DNA of 64,000 bases from the NCBI RefSeq assembly GCF_002250505.1, contig NZ_NJGY01000002.1, positions 364,839 through 428,838 of the forward strand, in the 5' to 3' direction. Below the pieces are notes generated by a model. The model was not told where the DNA came from. It was given only the letters and a program-made list of their open reading frames with translations, and ran no database searches. Of this stretch, positions 7,823 to 16,353 are shown piece by piece. Position 1 is the first letter of the stretch. The number at the start of each line of letters is the position of its first letter. The stretch is from Janthinobacterium sp. PC23-8 (lineage in GTDB: Bacteria > Pseudomonadota > Gammaproteobacteria > Burkholderiales > Burkholderiaceae_D). Both the position numbers and the translations under genes were made by a program.

Positions 7823-9876
7823 CAGGTCGACGGTGGCAGGGCCATGCGCAGATCGGTCGGCGCCGGCTTCGGCCCAGGTGTCGCGCCGCGCGCGGCCATC
7901 ACCTTGCCATACGCTTCCCAGGCCTTGTCATACACGCTGTCGCCGAGCGCAAAGCTGAGCGTTTCGCCCAGCGATTTCGCCTTGTGGTCGGGAGCGGGTC
8001 CGAAGTTGTACAGGGTCATGGTGCCTGGCGTGGCGTTGGGGAACAGCTGGGAGGCCGAAATCGGCACGGCGCAGCCGCCGAAGCTGGCGCATTTGTTGTC
8101 GCTCGGTGCGCTGTAGACCTCGTCTGCCGGTACCGGTGGCGTCGGCTTGGGCGCGCCGCACAGATTGCCGGCCACCTTGGTGACCTTGGCCGAGTGCCCG
8201 CAAGACGATGCGGCAGCGCCGCAGCCAGCAGCGGAGCCGCCGCACTGGCCGCCGCCCGTATCGAGTTGGGCAAAGCCGCAGCCGCCCTGGGCATGGCAGC
8301 CATTGGAGCCGCGGCAGGTATGGTAGACGGCCAGCGCCGCGCACGTCGCTTCGGCCTCGCCTTCCAGGTGCATGCCCTGGCAGGCGTGATACAGCACGTC
8401 TTTGTCGCGCACCGGCACGCCTGTCGCGAGGTCAGGCGCCTGGCCCAGCACGGCCCAGCACAGCGCCATGCGGTCGCCAGCGCCGACCATCGACGGATAC
8501 GGAAACGCCGTGCTCTGGTCTTGCCAGTAGGTATCGAGCACCGAGGTGATGCCGTAGATGGCGCCATTGGCGACCGTGCTCAGCATGTTCAAGGTGTCGT
8601 GATTGTCCTTCAGGCGGTTCAGGGCGCCCGCCACGTCGTCGGGGCCGGGGATATTCTGCGGTGCCGTGGCCGGATTGTAGCGCTCGTTCGTCAGCAGGGC
8701 TGCGCTCCAGCTATTGCCTTGCGCATGCCATTGGGCCCAGGTCATGACGGGCAGCATGGCCCTGACCTGCTCGAAACGCTCGTAGTGGTCATATTTGGCG
8801 CTGTCATGGCGGGCCGCCGCGTCGCGCGACTCGGCATCCTTGCCGTCGTTGGTGTAGGACGGATAATCGACTTTCAGCGCGGCGTCGTCCTCGCGGTAGT
8901 CGGGCTGCACGGCCATCAGCATGGCTGCAGCGCTGCGGCGGTAGCGCTTGATGGCGCTGTCACTGCCTTCGCCCTGGTCGGTAATGGCGGCCATCATGTC
9001 GATCGCCTTGTTGAACGAGGTGGTGAGGCCGCCGTCCTGGTCCTGCGGGCCGAAACAGGTGTCGAAGCGGGGGAATTCGGCCTTTTCATGGCCCTTGACT
9101 GTGGTATTGAACATGTCCTGCTGCACCGAATCGTTGACGAACAGCTTTTGCCACAGCGTTTCGCCATCGGTGTATTCGATGCTGATATAGGCCGCATAGC
9201 ATTCGTACATATAGCCGATGGTGCCGAACAGCGGCAGGTCCTGCACATGCTTTTCCGGCGTCCAGCCCGCCAGTGGCACTTGCGGGAAATACTTGCTGTG
9301 GTCGATCTTGTCGAAGGCGCGCAATTGCTCCCTGGCCTGCTCTTCCGGCTGCTCGATGGCGCAGAACAGCTCGCACTGGTTGGCGTTCAGTTCTTCCAGG
9401 TTGACGCGCACCTGGCTGTAGCCCGAGGTATCTTTCAGGTCGACGATATGCGGAATCATCGACAGGTCCGGCCCGTAACAGGTCCAGCCATGCTGCAGGT
9501 TCTGCAGTTCGGTACCTGTGAAGCACGGCGCCGCGCCGATGGCGGTGGCGATATTCGAGGCCATCTGCAGATGCAGCATTTCCTGGATAAACACGCTGAA
9601 AATGATATTGAAGGCCTTCTGCTCTTTCGATTCCGGCTTTGCGGTGGTGCTCATGCCCGGCCATTGCCGGCCTTCGTAATAGCGCACGCCCTTGGAATTG
9701 ATCTGGTGCGTGCCATAAATCGAATACATGGTGGCCATGTACAGCGGAATGGTAAACAGCTCCACGCTGACTGCCGCCTGGGCAATCGCGCGCACGGCCG
9801 CCGTATCGGTGGCCAGCATGTCGAGCGGACGGTTGGTGATGGGGGCTTGGGTACTGCCTGATGCGGGCATTTTCAT
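7822..9876 (-). CDS. Ferritin-like (VioB-type, PF12902-like) protein with Cys-rich tail; probable MNIO substrate
   Basis: A 684-residue protein. The N-terminal domain resembles the ferritin-like domain of VioB-type iminophenyl-pyruvate dimer synthases: [20 protein letters not shown] with E39, and [12 protein letters not shown] with E99xxH102 as probable metal ligands; HYERF is at 364-368. The C-terminal part has 11 Cys between residues 499 and 602 (bases 8071-8382). Within it, [18 protein letters not shown] (519-536) resembles the CxGxNxCxxxGGC repeats of MNIO-modified proteins. It is followed by [17 protein letters not shown] and NKCASFGGC. There is no signal peptide. A GGAGAG lies just before ATG 9876. 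It is the first gene of an operon with the DUF692 and DUF2063 genes, overlapping the former by one base. That the tail is the oxidase substrate is inference. Confidence 0.85.
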   Translation of the reverse strand: MKMPASGSTQAPITNRPLDMLATDTAAVRAIAQAAVSVELFTIPLYMATMYSIYGTHQINSKGVRYYEGRQWPGMSTTAKPESKEQKAFNIIFSVFIQEMLHLQMASNIATAIGAAPCFTGTELQNLQHGWTCYGPDLSMIPHIVDLKDTSGYSQVRVNLEELNANQCELFCAIEQPEEQAREQLRAFDKIDHSKYFPQVPLAGWTPEKHVQDLPLFGTIGYMYECYAAYISIEYTDGETLWQKLFVNDSVQQDMFNTTVKGHEKAEFPRFDTCFGPQDQDGGLTTSFNKAIDMMAAITDQGEGSDSAIKRYRRSAAAMLMAVQPDYREDDAALKVDYPSYTNDGKDAESRDAAARHDSAKYDHYERFEQVRAMLPVMTWAQWHAQGNSWSAALLTNERYNPATAPQNIPGPDDVAGALNRLKDNHDTLNMLSTVANGAIYGITSVLDTYWQDQSTAFPYPSMVGAGDRMALCWAVLGQAPDLATGVPVRDKDVLYHACQGMHLEGEAEATCAALAVYHTCRGSNGCHAQGGCGFAQLDTGGGQCGGSAAGCGAAASSCGHSAKVTKVAGNLCGAPKPTPPVPADEVYSAPSDNKCASFGGCAVPISASQLFPNATPGTMTLYNFGPAPDHKAKSLGETLSFALGDSVYDKAWEAYGKVMAARGATPGPKPAPTDLRMALPPST

Positions 9877-10149
9877 GCGTATCTCTCCACGGAAAGGAAG
9901 CGTATCGGACGCCGGACATGGGCATGGCGCCCGTATCCGGCAAAAAGATCATACGCCGGGAAAAGATACTGATGTGACAATAGTTGTTGTCTGAAGAAGG
10001 TATTGCACCAAAGCAATAAATCTCATGAAAAGCACTGGAAAAAGTGTTTTTCACAGTATCAATCATGACAATTGAATAGATTTTGCCACTGGCGGCGCGT
10101 GTATAAGACGCCAGCCAGAGCAACTTGCCATTCGATAGTGATACGCTGA
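9877..10149. other. Promoter region of the ferritin-like/MNIO operon
   Basis: An AT-richer gap of 273 bases between the glutaminyl cyclase stop and the ferritin-like gene start, both on the minus strand. It has a hairpin (see 10027-10050) and should hold the operon promoter. I see no convincing -35/-10 pair with normal spacing (TTGTCA near 9972-9977 and TATGAT near 9945-9950 on the minus strand are too far apart) and no small Cys-rich open frame that could be a separate precursor peptide. Confidence 0.4.
10027..10050 (-). terminator. Possible terminator after glutaminyl cyclase gene
   Basis: aaaagcact and agtgttttt pair around a 5-6 base loop (one G-U type mismatch), about 100 bases beyond the stop of the minus-strand cyclase gene. 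The stem is AT-rich, so its activity is uncertain. Confidence 0.35.
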
Positions 10150-10968
10150 TCAGTGGCGCTGGATCTCGATCAGCTCGATCTCGAACAGCTTGGGCCACAG
10201 CTTGCCGGTGACAAACAGACGCTTGCCGTGCTTGTCCCAGGCGATGCCGTTGAGCACGGCATCCGGGTTTTCCGTGCCGCGCTGATCTGGCGGCAACAAG
10301 CCCGTCAGGTCGATCCAGCCCACCACCTTGCCGCTGGCGGGGTCGATGCGGGCGATCACGTCGGCGCCCCACACATTGGCGAACAACTGGCCGTCGACCA
10401 TTTCCAGTTCGTTCAGGCGTTCGATGGGCTTGCCCTCGGCCTTGACGTCGAAACGGCGCACTTCCGCCAGGGTTTTGGGATTGAGTACGCGGATGGCGGC
10501 GCTGCCGTCGCTCATGTAGACATATTTGGCGTCGCTGGCCAGGCCCCAGCCTTCGCCCTTGTACTCGAACTTGCGCTTGAGCTTGAATGTTTTCTGGTCG
10601 AACACGTAGCCGGTCTGCGAAGTCCAGGTCAGCGCCACGATGTCATCGCCCACATCGGTAATGCCCTCGCCAAACACACTCTGGTCCAGCATTTCGCGCT
10701 GCAACACCCTGCCCGTCTTCAGGTCCACCTTGCGCAACGAGGACTGGCCGTTCTGGCCCGTGCTTTCATACAGATGGCCATCCTTGAACAGCAAACCCTG
10801 GGTAAAGGCGCGCGGATCGTGCGGATAGGTATGCTTGACCAGATAGCCGTAGACGGGAATGGCGGCCTGGGCGTAGCCCATTTCGCCCATCAGCCCGACC
10901 GTGCATGTCAATCCCAGCAGCAAGGAAGTGGTGATGCGCTTGAGTTTGGTCGTGACGGTGGTATTCAT
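10150..10968 (-). CDS. Glutaminyl-peptide cyclotransferase (glutamine cyclotransferase)
   Basis: A 272-residue exported protein: the N terminus has a positively charged start and a hydrophobic segment ending AQAA, a signal peptide with cleavage near residue 35. The mature part is the plant/bacterial-type glutamine cyclotransferase beta-propeller (PF05096), with YPHDPRAFTQGL, LYESTGQNGQSSLR, FGEGIT, LTWTSQTGYVFD, GEGWGLA and NELEMVDGQLFANVW, then NGIAWD. It converts N-terminal Gln to pyroglutamate on secreted peptides. ATG 10968 is preferred; the open frame extends upstream to 11067 without signal-peptide features. It lies 25 bases after the LysR gene and may be cotranscribed with it. Confidence 0.92.
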   Translation of the reverse strand: MNTTVTTKLKRITTSLLLGLTCTVGLMGEMGYAQAAIPVYGYLVKHTYPHDPRAFTQGLLFKDGHLYESTGQNGQSSLRKVDLKTGRVLQREMLDQSVFGEGITDVGDDIVALTWTSQTGYVFDQKTFKLKRKFEYKGEGWGLASDAKYVYMSDGSAAIRVLNPKTLAEVRRFDVKAEGKPIERLNELEMVDGQLFANVWGADVIARIDPASGKVVGWIDLTGLLPPDQRGTENPDAVLNGIAWDKHGKRLFVTGKLWPKLFEIELIEIQRH

Positions 10969-10993
10969 GTTCGGATGGAATGGTTGCGGTCGC

Positions 10994-11911
10994 CTATTGT
11001 AATCGCACTGGCGGGACGCCATGCGGCATATGCGAGCGCACCAGGTCGAGCCAGGCACGCGCCGCAAACGACAGCCGGCCGGCGCGGCGCCAGGCCAGCA
11101 TCAGATTCCATTCCACCACCGGCTTGGCCAGCGGCACGATGGTAAAGTCACCGGCGTTCAAGGTGTCGCAAAACATCTTCGGCAGCAGGCAGACACCCAC
11201 GCCCAGGCGCACCAGCGAGGCGATAAAGTCCCACTGGCCGCTGCGACTGGTAATGCGCGGCGCGAAACCGGCCCGCTGGCAGGCGTCGAGCACGATCTCG
11301 TTGAGTGCAAACGCATCGCCGTAGAACACGAAGGGACTGTCAGCCAGCTCGGCCAGGGCCACTGTCTGCCGCCCTTGCCAGCGTGAGTCGCGCGGTGCAA
11401 GCAGGCACAGAGGCGAGCGCACCAGCGGCAGCGCTTCAAAATCTTGCCAGGTCGCCGCATTGCCGGGGTAGTCGAGCATGGTGCCGAGCTCGACGGTGCC
11501 CTTGCGCAAATCGCGCTCGATGGCCTGGGTGCCGCTCTCGACCATTTTCAAGGCGATGCCCGGATAGCGCTGGTGATATTCGGCCAGCCAGGAATCGATC
11601 GCCATATGGGTCTGCGGCGACACGCCCACGCGCAATTCGCCGCGCTCAAGGTGTTGCAAGTCGCGCAGCTCCACTTTCAGTTCTGCATGCAGGGCCAGCA
11701 ATTCATGCGCGCGCGACAGCACCACCTGGCCCGCATCGGTCAGGGTAAAGCGCTTGCCCACCCGGTCGAGCAAGGCCAGGTCCAGCGACTGCTCCAGTTG
11801 CGCGATCATCTTGCTGACGGTGGGCTGGGTGACGTGCAGCCGGCTGGCGGCGCGTGTAAAGCTGTTTTGTTCCACCACTTCCACGAAGTAGCGCAGCGAG
11901 CGGATATCCAT
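10994..11911 (-). CDS. LysR-family transcriptional regulator (CidR-like position)
   Basis: A 305-residue LysR-type regulator: winged helix-turn-helix at residues 1-60 (MDIRSLRYFVEVVEQNSFTRAA; VTQPTVSKMIAQLE) and a periplasmic-binding-protein-like effector domain from about residue 90 (ELRVGVSPQTH onwards). The ATG at 11911 gives the standard N terminus; one at 11923 adds four residues. It is divergent from the cidA/lrgA-like gene with 98 bases between, the arrangement of CidR and cidAB in other bacteria, so it probably controls that pair. The effector is unknown. Confidence 0.9.
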   Translation of the reverse strand: MDIRSLRYFVEVVEQNSFTRAASRLHVTQPTVSKMIAQLEQSLDLALLDRVGKRFTLTDAGQVVLSRAHELLALHAELKVELRDLQHLERGELRVGVSPQTHMAIDSWLAEYHQRYPGIALKMVESGTQAIERDLRKGTVELGTMLDYPGNAATWQDFEALPLVRSPLCLLAPRDSRWQGRQTVALAELADSPFVFYGDAFALNEIVLDACQRAGFAPRITSRSGQWDFIASLVRLGVGVCLLPKMFCDTLNAGDFTIVPLAKPVVEWNLMLAWRRAGRLSFAARAWLDLVRSHMPHGVPPVRLQ

Positions 11912-12009
11912 CTTGTATTCCAATATCGAATGAACTTCATAAGTTTAAGTCATTTTATCTTTTAATCAGACCAACCTACAATGCAATCTTCCACCTATGA
12001 AAGCCTGTT

Positions 12010-12471
12010 ATGCACGCCAGTTGCTCCCCTCATGCTTTGTCCCTTGCCGCGCCGCCGGCCTGGCGCCGTCCCGCGCAAACGCTGTGGCAGGTGGGCCTCC
12101 TGATTGCCGCCTGGTGGGCCTTCGATCATGTGGCCGCAGCCTTGCATCTGCCATTTTCGGGCGGCGTGGTGGGCCTGTTCGTGCTGCTGCTGTTGTTGGC
12201 GACAGGCTGGCTCAAGCCTGCCGCCATCGAACTGGGCGCCAACTGGCTACTGGCCAATATGCTGCTGTTTTTTATTCCGCTGGTGGTGTCGGTGGTGCAA
12301 TTTACCGAGCTGATCAAGGCCAAGGGGCTGATTTTGCTGCTCGACATCGGCCTTGGTTTTTCCTGCGTGATGCTGGCGACCGCCTTCACGGTCGAATGGG
12401 TGTGCCGCATCGAACGCCGGCGGCGCCTGAAAAAGCTGCTGCGCCAGCGCGCGGCAAGGACGGCGCCATGA
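12010..12471 (+). CDS. CidA/LrgA family holin-like membrane protein
   Basis: A 153-residue inner-membrane protein with four hydrophobic segments (about residues 26-44, 50-66, 74-97 and 104-126) and the family segment LPFSGGVVGLFVLLLLL followed by WLLANMLLFFIPLVV. LrgA/CidA proteins are holin-like and affect autolysis or by-product (for example pyruvate or glycolate) transport with LrgB/CidB. The N terminus is longer than usual by about 20 residues. It overlaps the lrgB start by four bases (ATGA), so the pair is coupled. Confidence 0.9.
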   Translation: MHASCSPHALSLAAPPAWRRPAQTLWQVGLLIAAWWAFDHVAAALHLPFSGGVVGLFVLLLLLATGWLKPAAIELGANWLLANMLLFFIPLVVSVVQFTELIKAKGLILLLDIGLGFSCVMLATAFTVEWVCRIERRRRLKKLLRQRAARTAP

Positions 12472-13157
12472 ATACCCTGTCATTGTCGCTGCTGTTCCTG
12501 CTGCTGACCCTGGTGCTGTTCTATGCCAACCAGGCGCTGCACCGGCGCCATCCGCACGTGTTGCTGACGCCCGCGATCTGCACCTCGGCCATCTTGATCA
12601 TCATCGTGCAGACCACCGCCACGCCGTTTTCCACGTATTTTGGCGAAACGCGCTGGCTGCCCTGGCTGCTGGGGCCGGCCACCGTCGCCTTTGCGCTGCC
12701 GATCTTCCAGGAGCGCAAGCTGATCCGCAAGCACTGGCTGGCCCTGTCGCTGGGCAGTTGCGCCGGCATCGTGGCCTCGATCGCCGCCACCTTGCTGCTC
12801 GACCGCCTGCTGGGCGTGCATGGCGACATGGCGCGCAGCCTGCTGGCGCGGTCGGTCTCGACGCCATTCGCGCTGGAAGCGTCGCGCCAGATGGGGGGCT
12901 CGGCCCAGCTGACCGGCATCTTCGTGGTGATGACGGGCCTGTTCGGGCTGATGCTGGGCAAGCCGCTGCTGAAACTGTTGCCGCTGCGCATGCGCATCGC
13001 CCGCGGCGCCCCGTATGGTGCGGCCGCCCACGGCTTTGGCCTGTCGGTGGCGCGCAGGGTCGGTACGGAAGAAGGCGCGGTGGCCAGCCTGACCATGATT
13101 TTCTCGGGCGTGGTCACGGTGCTGCTGGCGCCAGTCATCGGGCACGTGCTGGGCTAA
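12468..13157 (+). CDS. LrgB/CidB family membrane protein
   Basis: A 229-residue membrane protein with multiple hydrophobic segments and the LrgB family hallmarks: LLTPAICTSAILI, LLGPATVAFALPIF and KSVSTPFAL-like (here RSVSTPFALEASRQMGG), and GAAAHGFGLSVAR with EEGAVASLTMIFSG. It acts with the upstream CidA-like protein. The start ATG overlaps the cidA-like stop. Function as an antiholin/autolysis modulator or metabolite exporter is known for the family; the actual role here is not visible. Confidence 0.92.
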   Translation: MNTLSLSLLFLLLTLVLFYANQALHRRHPHVLLTPAICTSAILIIIVQTTATPFSTYFGETRWLPWLLGPATVAFALPIFQERKLIRKHWLALSLGSCAGIVASIAATLLLDRLLGVHGDMARSLLARSVSTPFALEASRQMGGSAQLTGIFVVMTGLFGLMLGKPLLKLLPLRMRIARGAPYGAAAHGFGLSVARRVGTEEGAVASLTMIFSGVVTVLLAPVIGHVLG

Positions 13158-13221
13158 GCCCGCACACCGGCGGCGGTTATCGGGGATAATACGGCTTCAC
13201 CCGTTTCCCGGCGCCGCCACG

Positions 13222-14322
13222 ATGAAATACCCCGCAGTTTTGCCCTTTGCCGAAATCCTGCCGCAACTGGGCCAGTTCGATGCCATTATCGACGTGCGCA
13301 GCCCGTCCGAATTTGCCGAAGATCACTTGCCGGGCGCCATCAACCTGCCGGTGCTCGATGATGAAGAGCGCATCAAGGTCGGCACCCTGTACAAGCAGAC
13401 CAGCGCCTTCGAAGCGAAGAAGGTGGGGGCGGCGCTGATCGCCAAAAATATCGCGCACCATATCGAAACCCATTTTCTCGGCCATCCGCAAGCGTGGAAG
13501 CCGCTCGTGTATTGCTGGCGCGGTGGCAACCGCAGCGGCGCCATGGCACATATCCTGGCGCGCATCGGCTGGCCCGTGATCCAGCTCGACGGCGGCTACA
13601 AGGAATACCGGCGCCATGTGAATGCCGAACTGGCCACCCTGCCTGGCGCATTCCATTTCATCAATGTGCTGTGCGGACCCACCGGCAGCGGCAAGAGCCG
13701 CTTGCTGCAGGTGCTCGACCGGCAAGGCGCGCAGGTGATCGACCTGGAACAGCTGGCGGCCCACCGCGGCTCGGTGCTGGGCGGCTTGCCCGAGGCAAAC
13801 CAGCCATCGCAAAAAGCATTCGAAAGCGGCCTGTGGCGGCAGCTGCGCCATTTCGACGCCGGCAAACCCGTGTTTATCGAGTCCGAAAGCAAGAAGGTGG
13901 GACGCTTGCGCGTGCCCGACGCGCTGATGGACAAGATGCGCGCCGCCGACTGTACCAACGTGCAGCTGTCCACCAGCGACCGCGTGCAGTTGCTGATGGA
14001 AGACTACGCGCACTTCGTTGGCGACCCGGAAAAACTCAATGTGCAACTGGCGCTGCTGACGCAGCTGCATGGCCGCGAAAAAATTGCTCACTGGCAGCAG
14101 CTGGCCCTGGCCGGCCGCATGACTGAATTGGTCGAAGAACTGCTGGTGCAGCATTACGACCCCGGCTATTTGCAATCGATCAGGCGCAACTTCAGCCGCT
14201 ACCAACAGGCCGCAGCCCTGGTGCTGCCCGATATTTCCGATGCTGCGTTCGAGCAAGCTGCGCGCGGCTTGTGTGCTATCGTCAGCACCAACACCAACAA
14301 CACCCCCATCAGCAGGAATTAA
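13222..14322 (+). CDS. mnmH (selU): tRNA 2-selenouridine synthase
   Basis: A 366-residue enzyme that replaces sulfur by selenium at the 2-position of wobble uridine 34 in tRNA(Lys, Glu, Gln), using selenophosphate, through a geranylated intermediate. N-terminal rhodanese domain with catalytic C98 in YCWRGGNRSG; P-loop GPTGSGKS at 152-159 in the C-terminal domain; DVRSPSEFAEDHLPGAINLP and LDGGYKEYR are family segments. It ends only five bases before the selD start, so the selenophosphate maker and user are co-expressed. No selA or selB is visible in the window. Confidence 0.95.
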   Translation: MKYPAVLPFAEILPQLGQFDAIIDVRSPSEFAEDHLPGAINLPVLDDEERIKVGTLYKQTSAFEAKKVGAALIAKNIAHHIETHFLGHPQAWKPLVYCWRGGNRSGAMAHILARIGWPVIQLDGGYKEYRRHVNAELATLPGAFHFINVLCGPTGSGKSRLLQVLDRQGAQVIDLEQLAAHRGSVLGGLPEANQPSQKAFESGLWRQLRHFDAGKPVFIESESKKVGRLRVPDALMDKMRAADCTNVQLSTSDRVQLLMEDYAHFVGDPEKLNVQLALLTQLHGREKIAHWQQLALAGRMTELVEELLVQHYDPGYLQSIRRNFSRYQQAAALVLPDISDAAFEQAARGLCAIVSTNTNNTPISRN

Positions 14323-14327
14323 CTCTT

Positions 14328-15383
14328 ATGTCAGATAGCATTGCAGCACCGATCCGATTGACCGAATTTGCCCATGGCGGCGGCTGCGGCTGCAAGATCG
14401 CGCCGGGCGTGCTGGCCGATATTCTGAAAGGCAGCGGCGGTTTTCCCATCCCGAAAGAGCTGCTGGTCGGCATCGAGACGGCCGATGACGCCGCCGTCTA
14501 CCAGCTGAACGACGAGCAGGCGCTAATCGCTACTACCGATTTCTTCATGCCCATCGTCGACGACCCGTTCGACTTTGGCCGCATCGCCGCCACCAACGCC
14601 ATTTCCGACGTCTACGCCATGGGCGGCACGCCCATCATGGCGCTGGCCCTGGTCGGCATGCCGATCAACAAGCTGCCGGTGGAAACCATCGGCCTGATTC
14701 TGAAAGGCGGCGAAACCGTCTGCGCCCAGGCCGGCATTCCGATCGCCGGCGGCCATACCATCGATTCGGTCGAGCCGATCTACGGCTTGGTCGTGCTGGG
14801 CCTGGTGCACCCGTCGCAGGTCAAACGCAATGCGGGCGCGCGCGCCGGCGACAAGCTGGTGCTGGGCAAACCGATCGGTGTGGGCATTTTGTCGGCGGCC
14901 CTGAAAAAGAATGCGCTCGACGCCGACGGCTACGCGGCGATGATTGCCAACACCACCAAATTGAATACGCCAGGCAAGAAACTGGCCCTGCTCGACGGCG
15001 TGCATGCGCTGACCGATGTGACCGGCTTTGGCCTGCTGGGCCACACGCTGGAACTGGCGCGCGGCGCCGCTCTGCTGGCGCGCATCGCGTTCGCTGACGT
15101 GCCGCTGCTGCCGCAGGTCCGGCAACTGGCCGACCTCGGCAATATCACGGGTGCCTCGGGACGCAACTGGCAGGGTTATGGCGCGCAAGTGCAGCTGGCC
15201 CCATCCCTGAACGCGGTCGACCAGGCCATCCTGACCGACCCGCAAACGGCCGGCCCGCTGCTCGTTTCGTGCGCGCCCGAGGCGGTCGAACAGGTGCTGG
15301 CGATTTTCCGCGCCGAAGGTTTTGCGGAAGCGACCGTGATTGGCGAGATGCAGGCAGGCGCCACCGGCGTCGCCATTTATTGA
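14328..15383 (+). CDS. selD: Selenide, water dikinase (selenophosphate synthetase)
   Basis: A 351-residue ATP-dependent enzyme that makes selenophosphate from selenide. The catalytic segment HGGGCGCK has C20 as the active-site Cys (Cys17 in E. coli), C22 and K23. The family segments DDAAVYQLN, TTDFFMPIVDDPFDFGRIAATNA, NAISDVYAMGG and AGGHTIDSVEPIYG (parts) are all present. A Cys, not selenocysteine, is at the active site. The ATG at 14328 is preceded by AGGAATT; an in-frame ATG at 14271 lies within selU and is rejected. It is followed 33 bases later by the putative selenate-binding protein gene. Confidence 0.97.
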   Translation: MSDSIAAPIRLTEFAHGGGCGCKIAPGVLADILKGSGGFPIPKELLVGIETADDAAVYQLNDEQALIATTDFFMPIVDDPFDFGRIAATNAISDVYAMGGTPIMALALVGMPINKLPVETIGLILKGGETVCAQAGIPIAGGHTIDSVEPIYGLVVLGLVHPSQVKRNAGARAGDKLVLGKPIGVGILSAALKKNALDADGYAAMIANTTKLNTPGKKLALLDGVHALTDVTGFGLLGHTLELARGAALLARIAFADVPLLPQVRQLADLGNITGASGRNWQGYGAQVQLAPSLNAVDQAILTDPQTAGPLLVSCAPEAVEQVLAIFRAEGFAEATVIGEMQAGATGVAIY

Positions 15384-15416
15384 TTCAATTCGTTCCTATT
15401 TATAGAAAGCAAGCTC

Positions 15417-16280
15417 ATGAACTTCTCCAAATTCCCCGCCATCCTGGCCACCGTCGCCGCCACCCTGGCCATCCACAGCGGCATCGCCCAGGCGCAGCAA
15501 GTGTTGCGCGTGTCGGCGATTCCCGACGAAGCGCCGACGGAATTGCAGCGCAAGTTCAAGCCGCTGGGCAGCTACCTGGAGAAAAAGCTGGGCATGAAGG
15601 TGGAATTTACGCCCGTCACCGATTACGCCGCATCCGTCGAAGGCCTGATCAACCACAAGCTGGACATGGTGTGGTTCGGCGGCTTTACCTTCGTGCAGGC
15701 AAACGTGCGCAGCGGCGGCAAGATCGTGCCGCTGGTGCAGCGCGAGGAAGATACCAAGTTCCGCTCGGTATTCGTCACTACCAGCAAGGACATCAACAGC
15801 CTGGCCGACCTGAAAGGCAAGAATTTCACGTTTGGTTCGGAATCGTCGACCTCGGGCCACCTGATGCCGCGCTACTACCTGCTGGCCGCCAAGATCAACC
15901 CGGATACCGACATGAAGCGCATCGCCTTTTCCGGCGCGCATGACGCCACCGTGGCGGCCGTGGCCGGCGGCAAGGTCGATGCGGGCACCCTGAATATCTC
16001 GGTATGGGAAAAACTGGTCGAAGCGAAAAAAGTCGATCCGGCCAAGGTGCGCGTGTTCTACACCACGCCTGGCTACTACGACTACAACTGGAGCGTGCGT
16101 TCGGACATGAACCCCGTCATGCGCCAGAAGCTGACCGACGCCTTCCTGGCGCTGGACCCGTCCACGCCCGAAGGCAAGGAAATCCTGGAACTGCAGCGCG
16201 CCACCAAATTCATCCCGACCAAGGCCGAGAACTACAAGGAAATCGAAGCGGCTGCGCGTGATGCGAAGTTGTTGAAGTAA
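15417..16280 (+). CDS. Putative selenate ABC transporter periplasmic binding protein
   Basis: A 287-residue PhnD-like binding protein with a signal peptide (cleavage after AQA near residue 26). The mature part has VSAIPDEAPTELQRKFKPLG, the TDYAASVEGL segment, DMVWFGGFTFVQA and FGSESSTSGHLMPRYYL, the pattern of the subfamily named putative selenate ABC transporter binding protein because it sits next to selD. The substrate is inferred from that neighbourhood, not from a binding test; phosphonate or phosphite are alternatives for the fold. It lies directly downstream of selD and upstream of the matching ATPase and two permeases. Confidence 0.88.
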   Translation: MNFSKFPAILATVAATLAIHSGIAQAQQVLRVSAIPDEAPTELQRKFKPLGSYLEKKLGMKVEFTPVTDYAASVEGLINHKLDMVWFGGFTFVQANVRSGGKIVPLVQREEDTKFRSVFVTTSKDINSLADLKGKNFTFGSESSTSGHLMPRYYLLAAKINPDTDMKRIAFSGAHDATVAAVAGGKVDAGTLNISVWEKLVEAKKVDPAKVRVFYTTPGYYDYNWSVRSDMNPVMRQKLTDAFLALDPSTPEGKEILELQRATKFIPTKAENYKEIEAAARDAKLLK

Positions 16281-16304
16281 TTTTTCGTTCAATCGTTGTA
16301 CCTC

Positions 16305-16338
16305 AGGTCGGATGACGCCCTTCGGCCTAATCCGACCT
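16305..16338. repeat. REP-like palindromic repeat
   Basis: Perfect 9-base arms aggtcggat (16305-16313) and atccgacct (16330-16338) around a 16-base loop. The unit read on the minus strand, starting gtaggtcggattagg, resembles the GTAGG(T)CGGATTAG...CATCCGAC-type extragenic palindromes dispersed in many genomes. It lies between the binding protein and the ATPase of one transporter operon, where it could modulate expression by stabilising or attenuating the mRNA. Copy number cannot be judged in this window. Confidence 0.65.
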
Positions 16339-16353
16339 ACTTATCTTATAAGC

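Noticed and set aside
7984-9861. 625-codon open frame opposite the ferritin-like gene
   Set aside because: Antisense frame with Arg/Ala/Gly/His-rich composition and no motif; the minus-strand protein has clear domains.
9086-10372. 428-codon minus-strand frame bridging glutaminyl cyclase and the ferritin-like gene
   Set aside because: It is a different frame overlapping two real genes on the same strand, with no recognisable domain; considered as a possible MNIO precursor in the gap (MIDTVKNTF...), but it lacks a Cys repeat.
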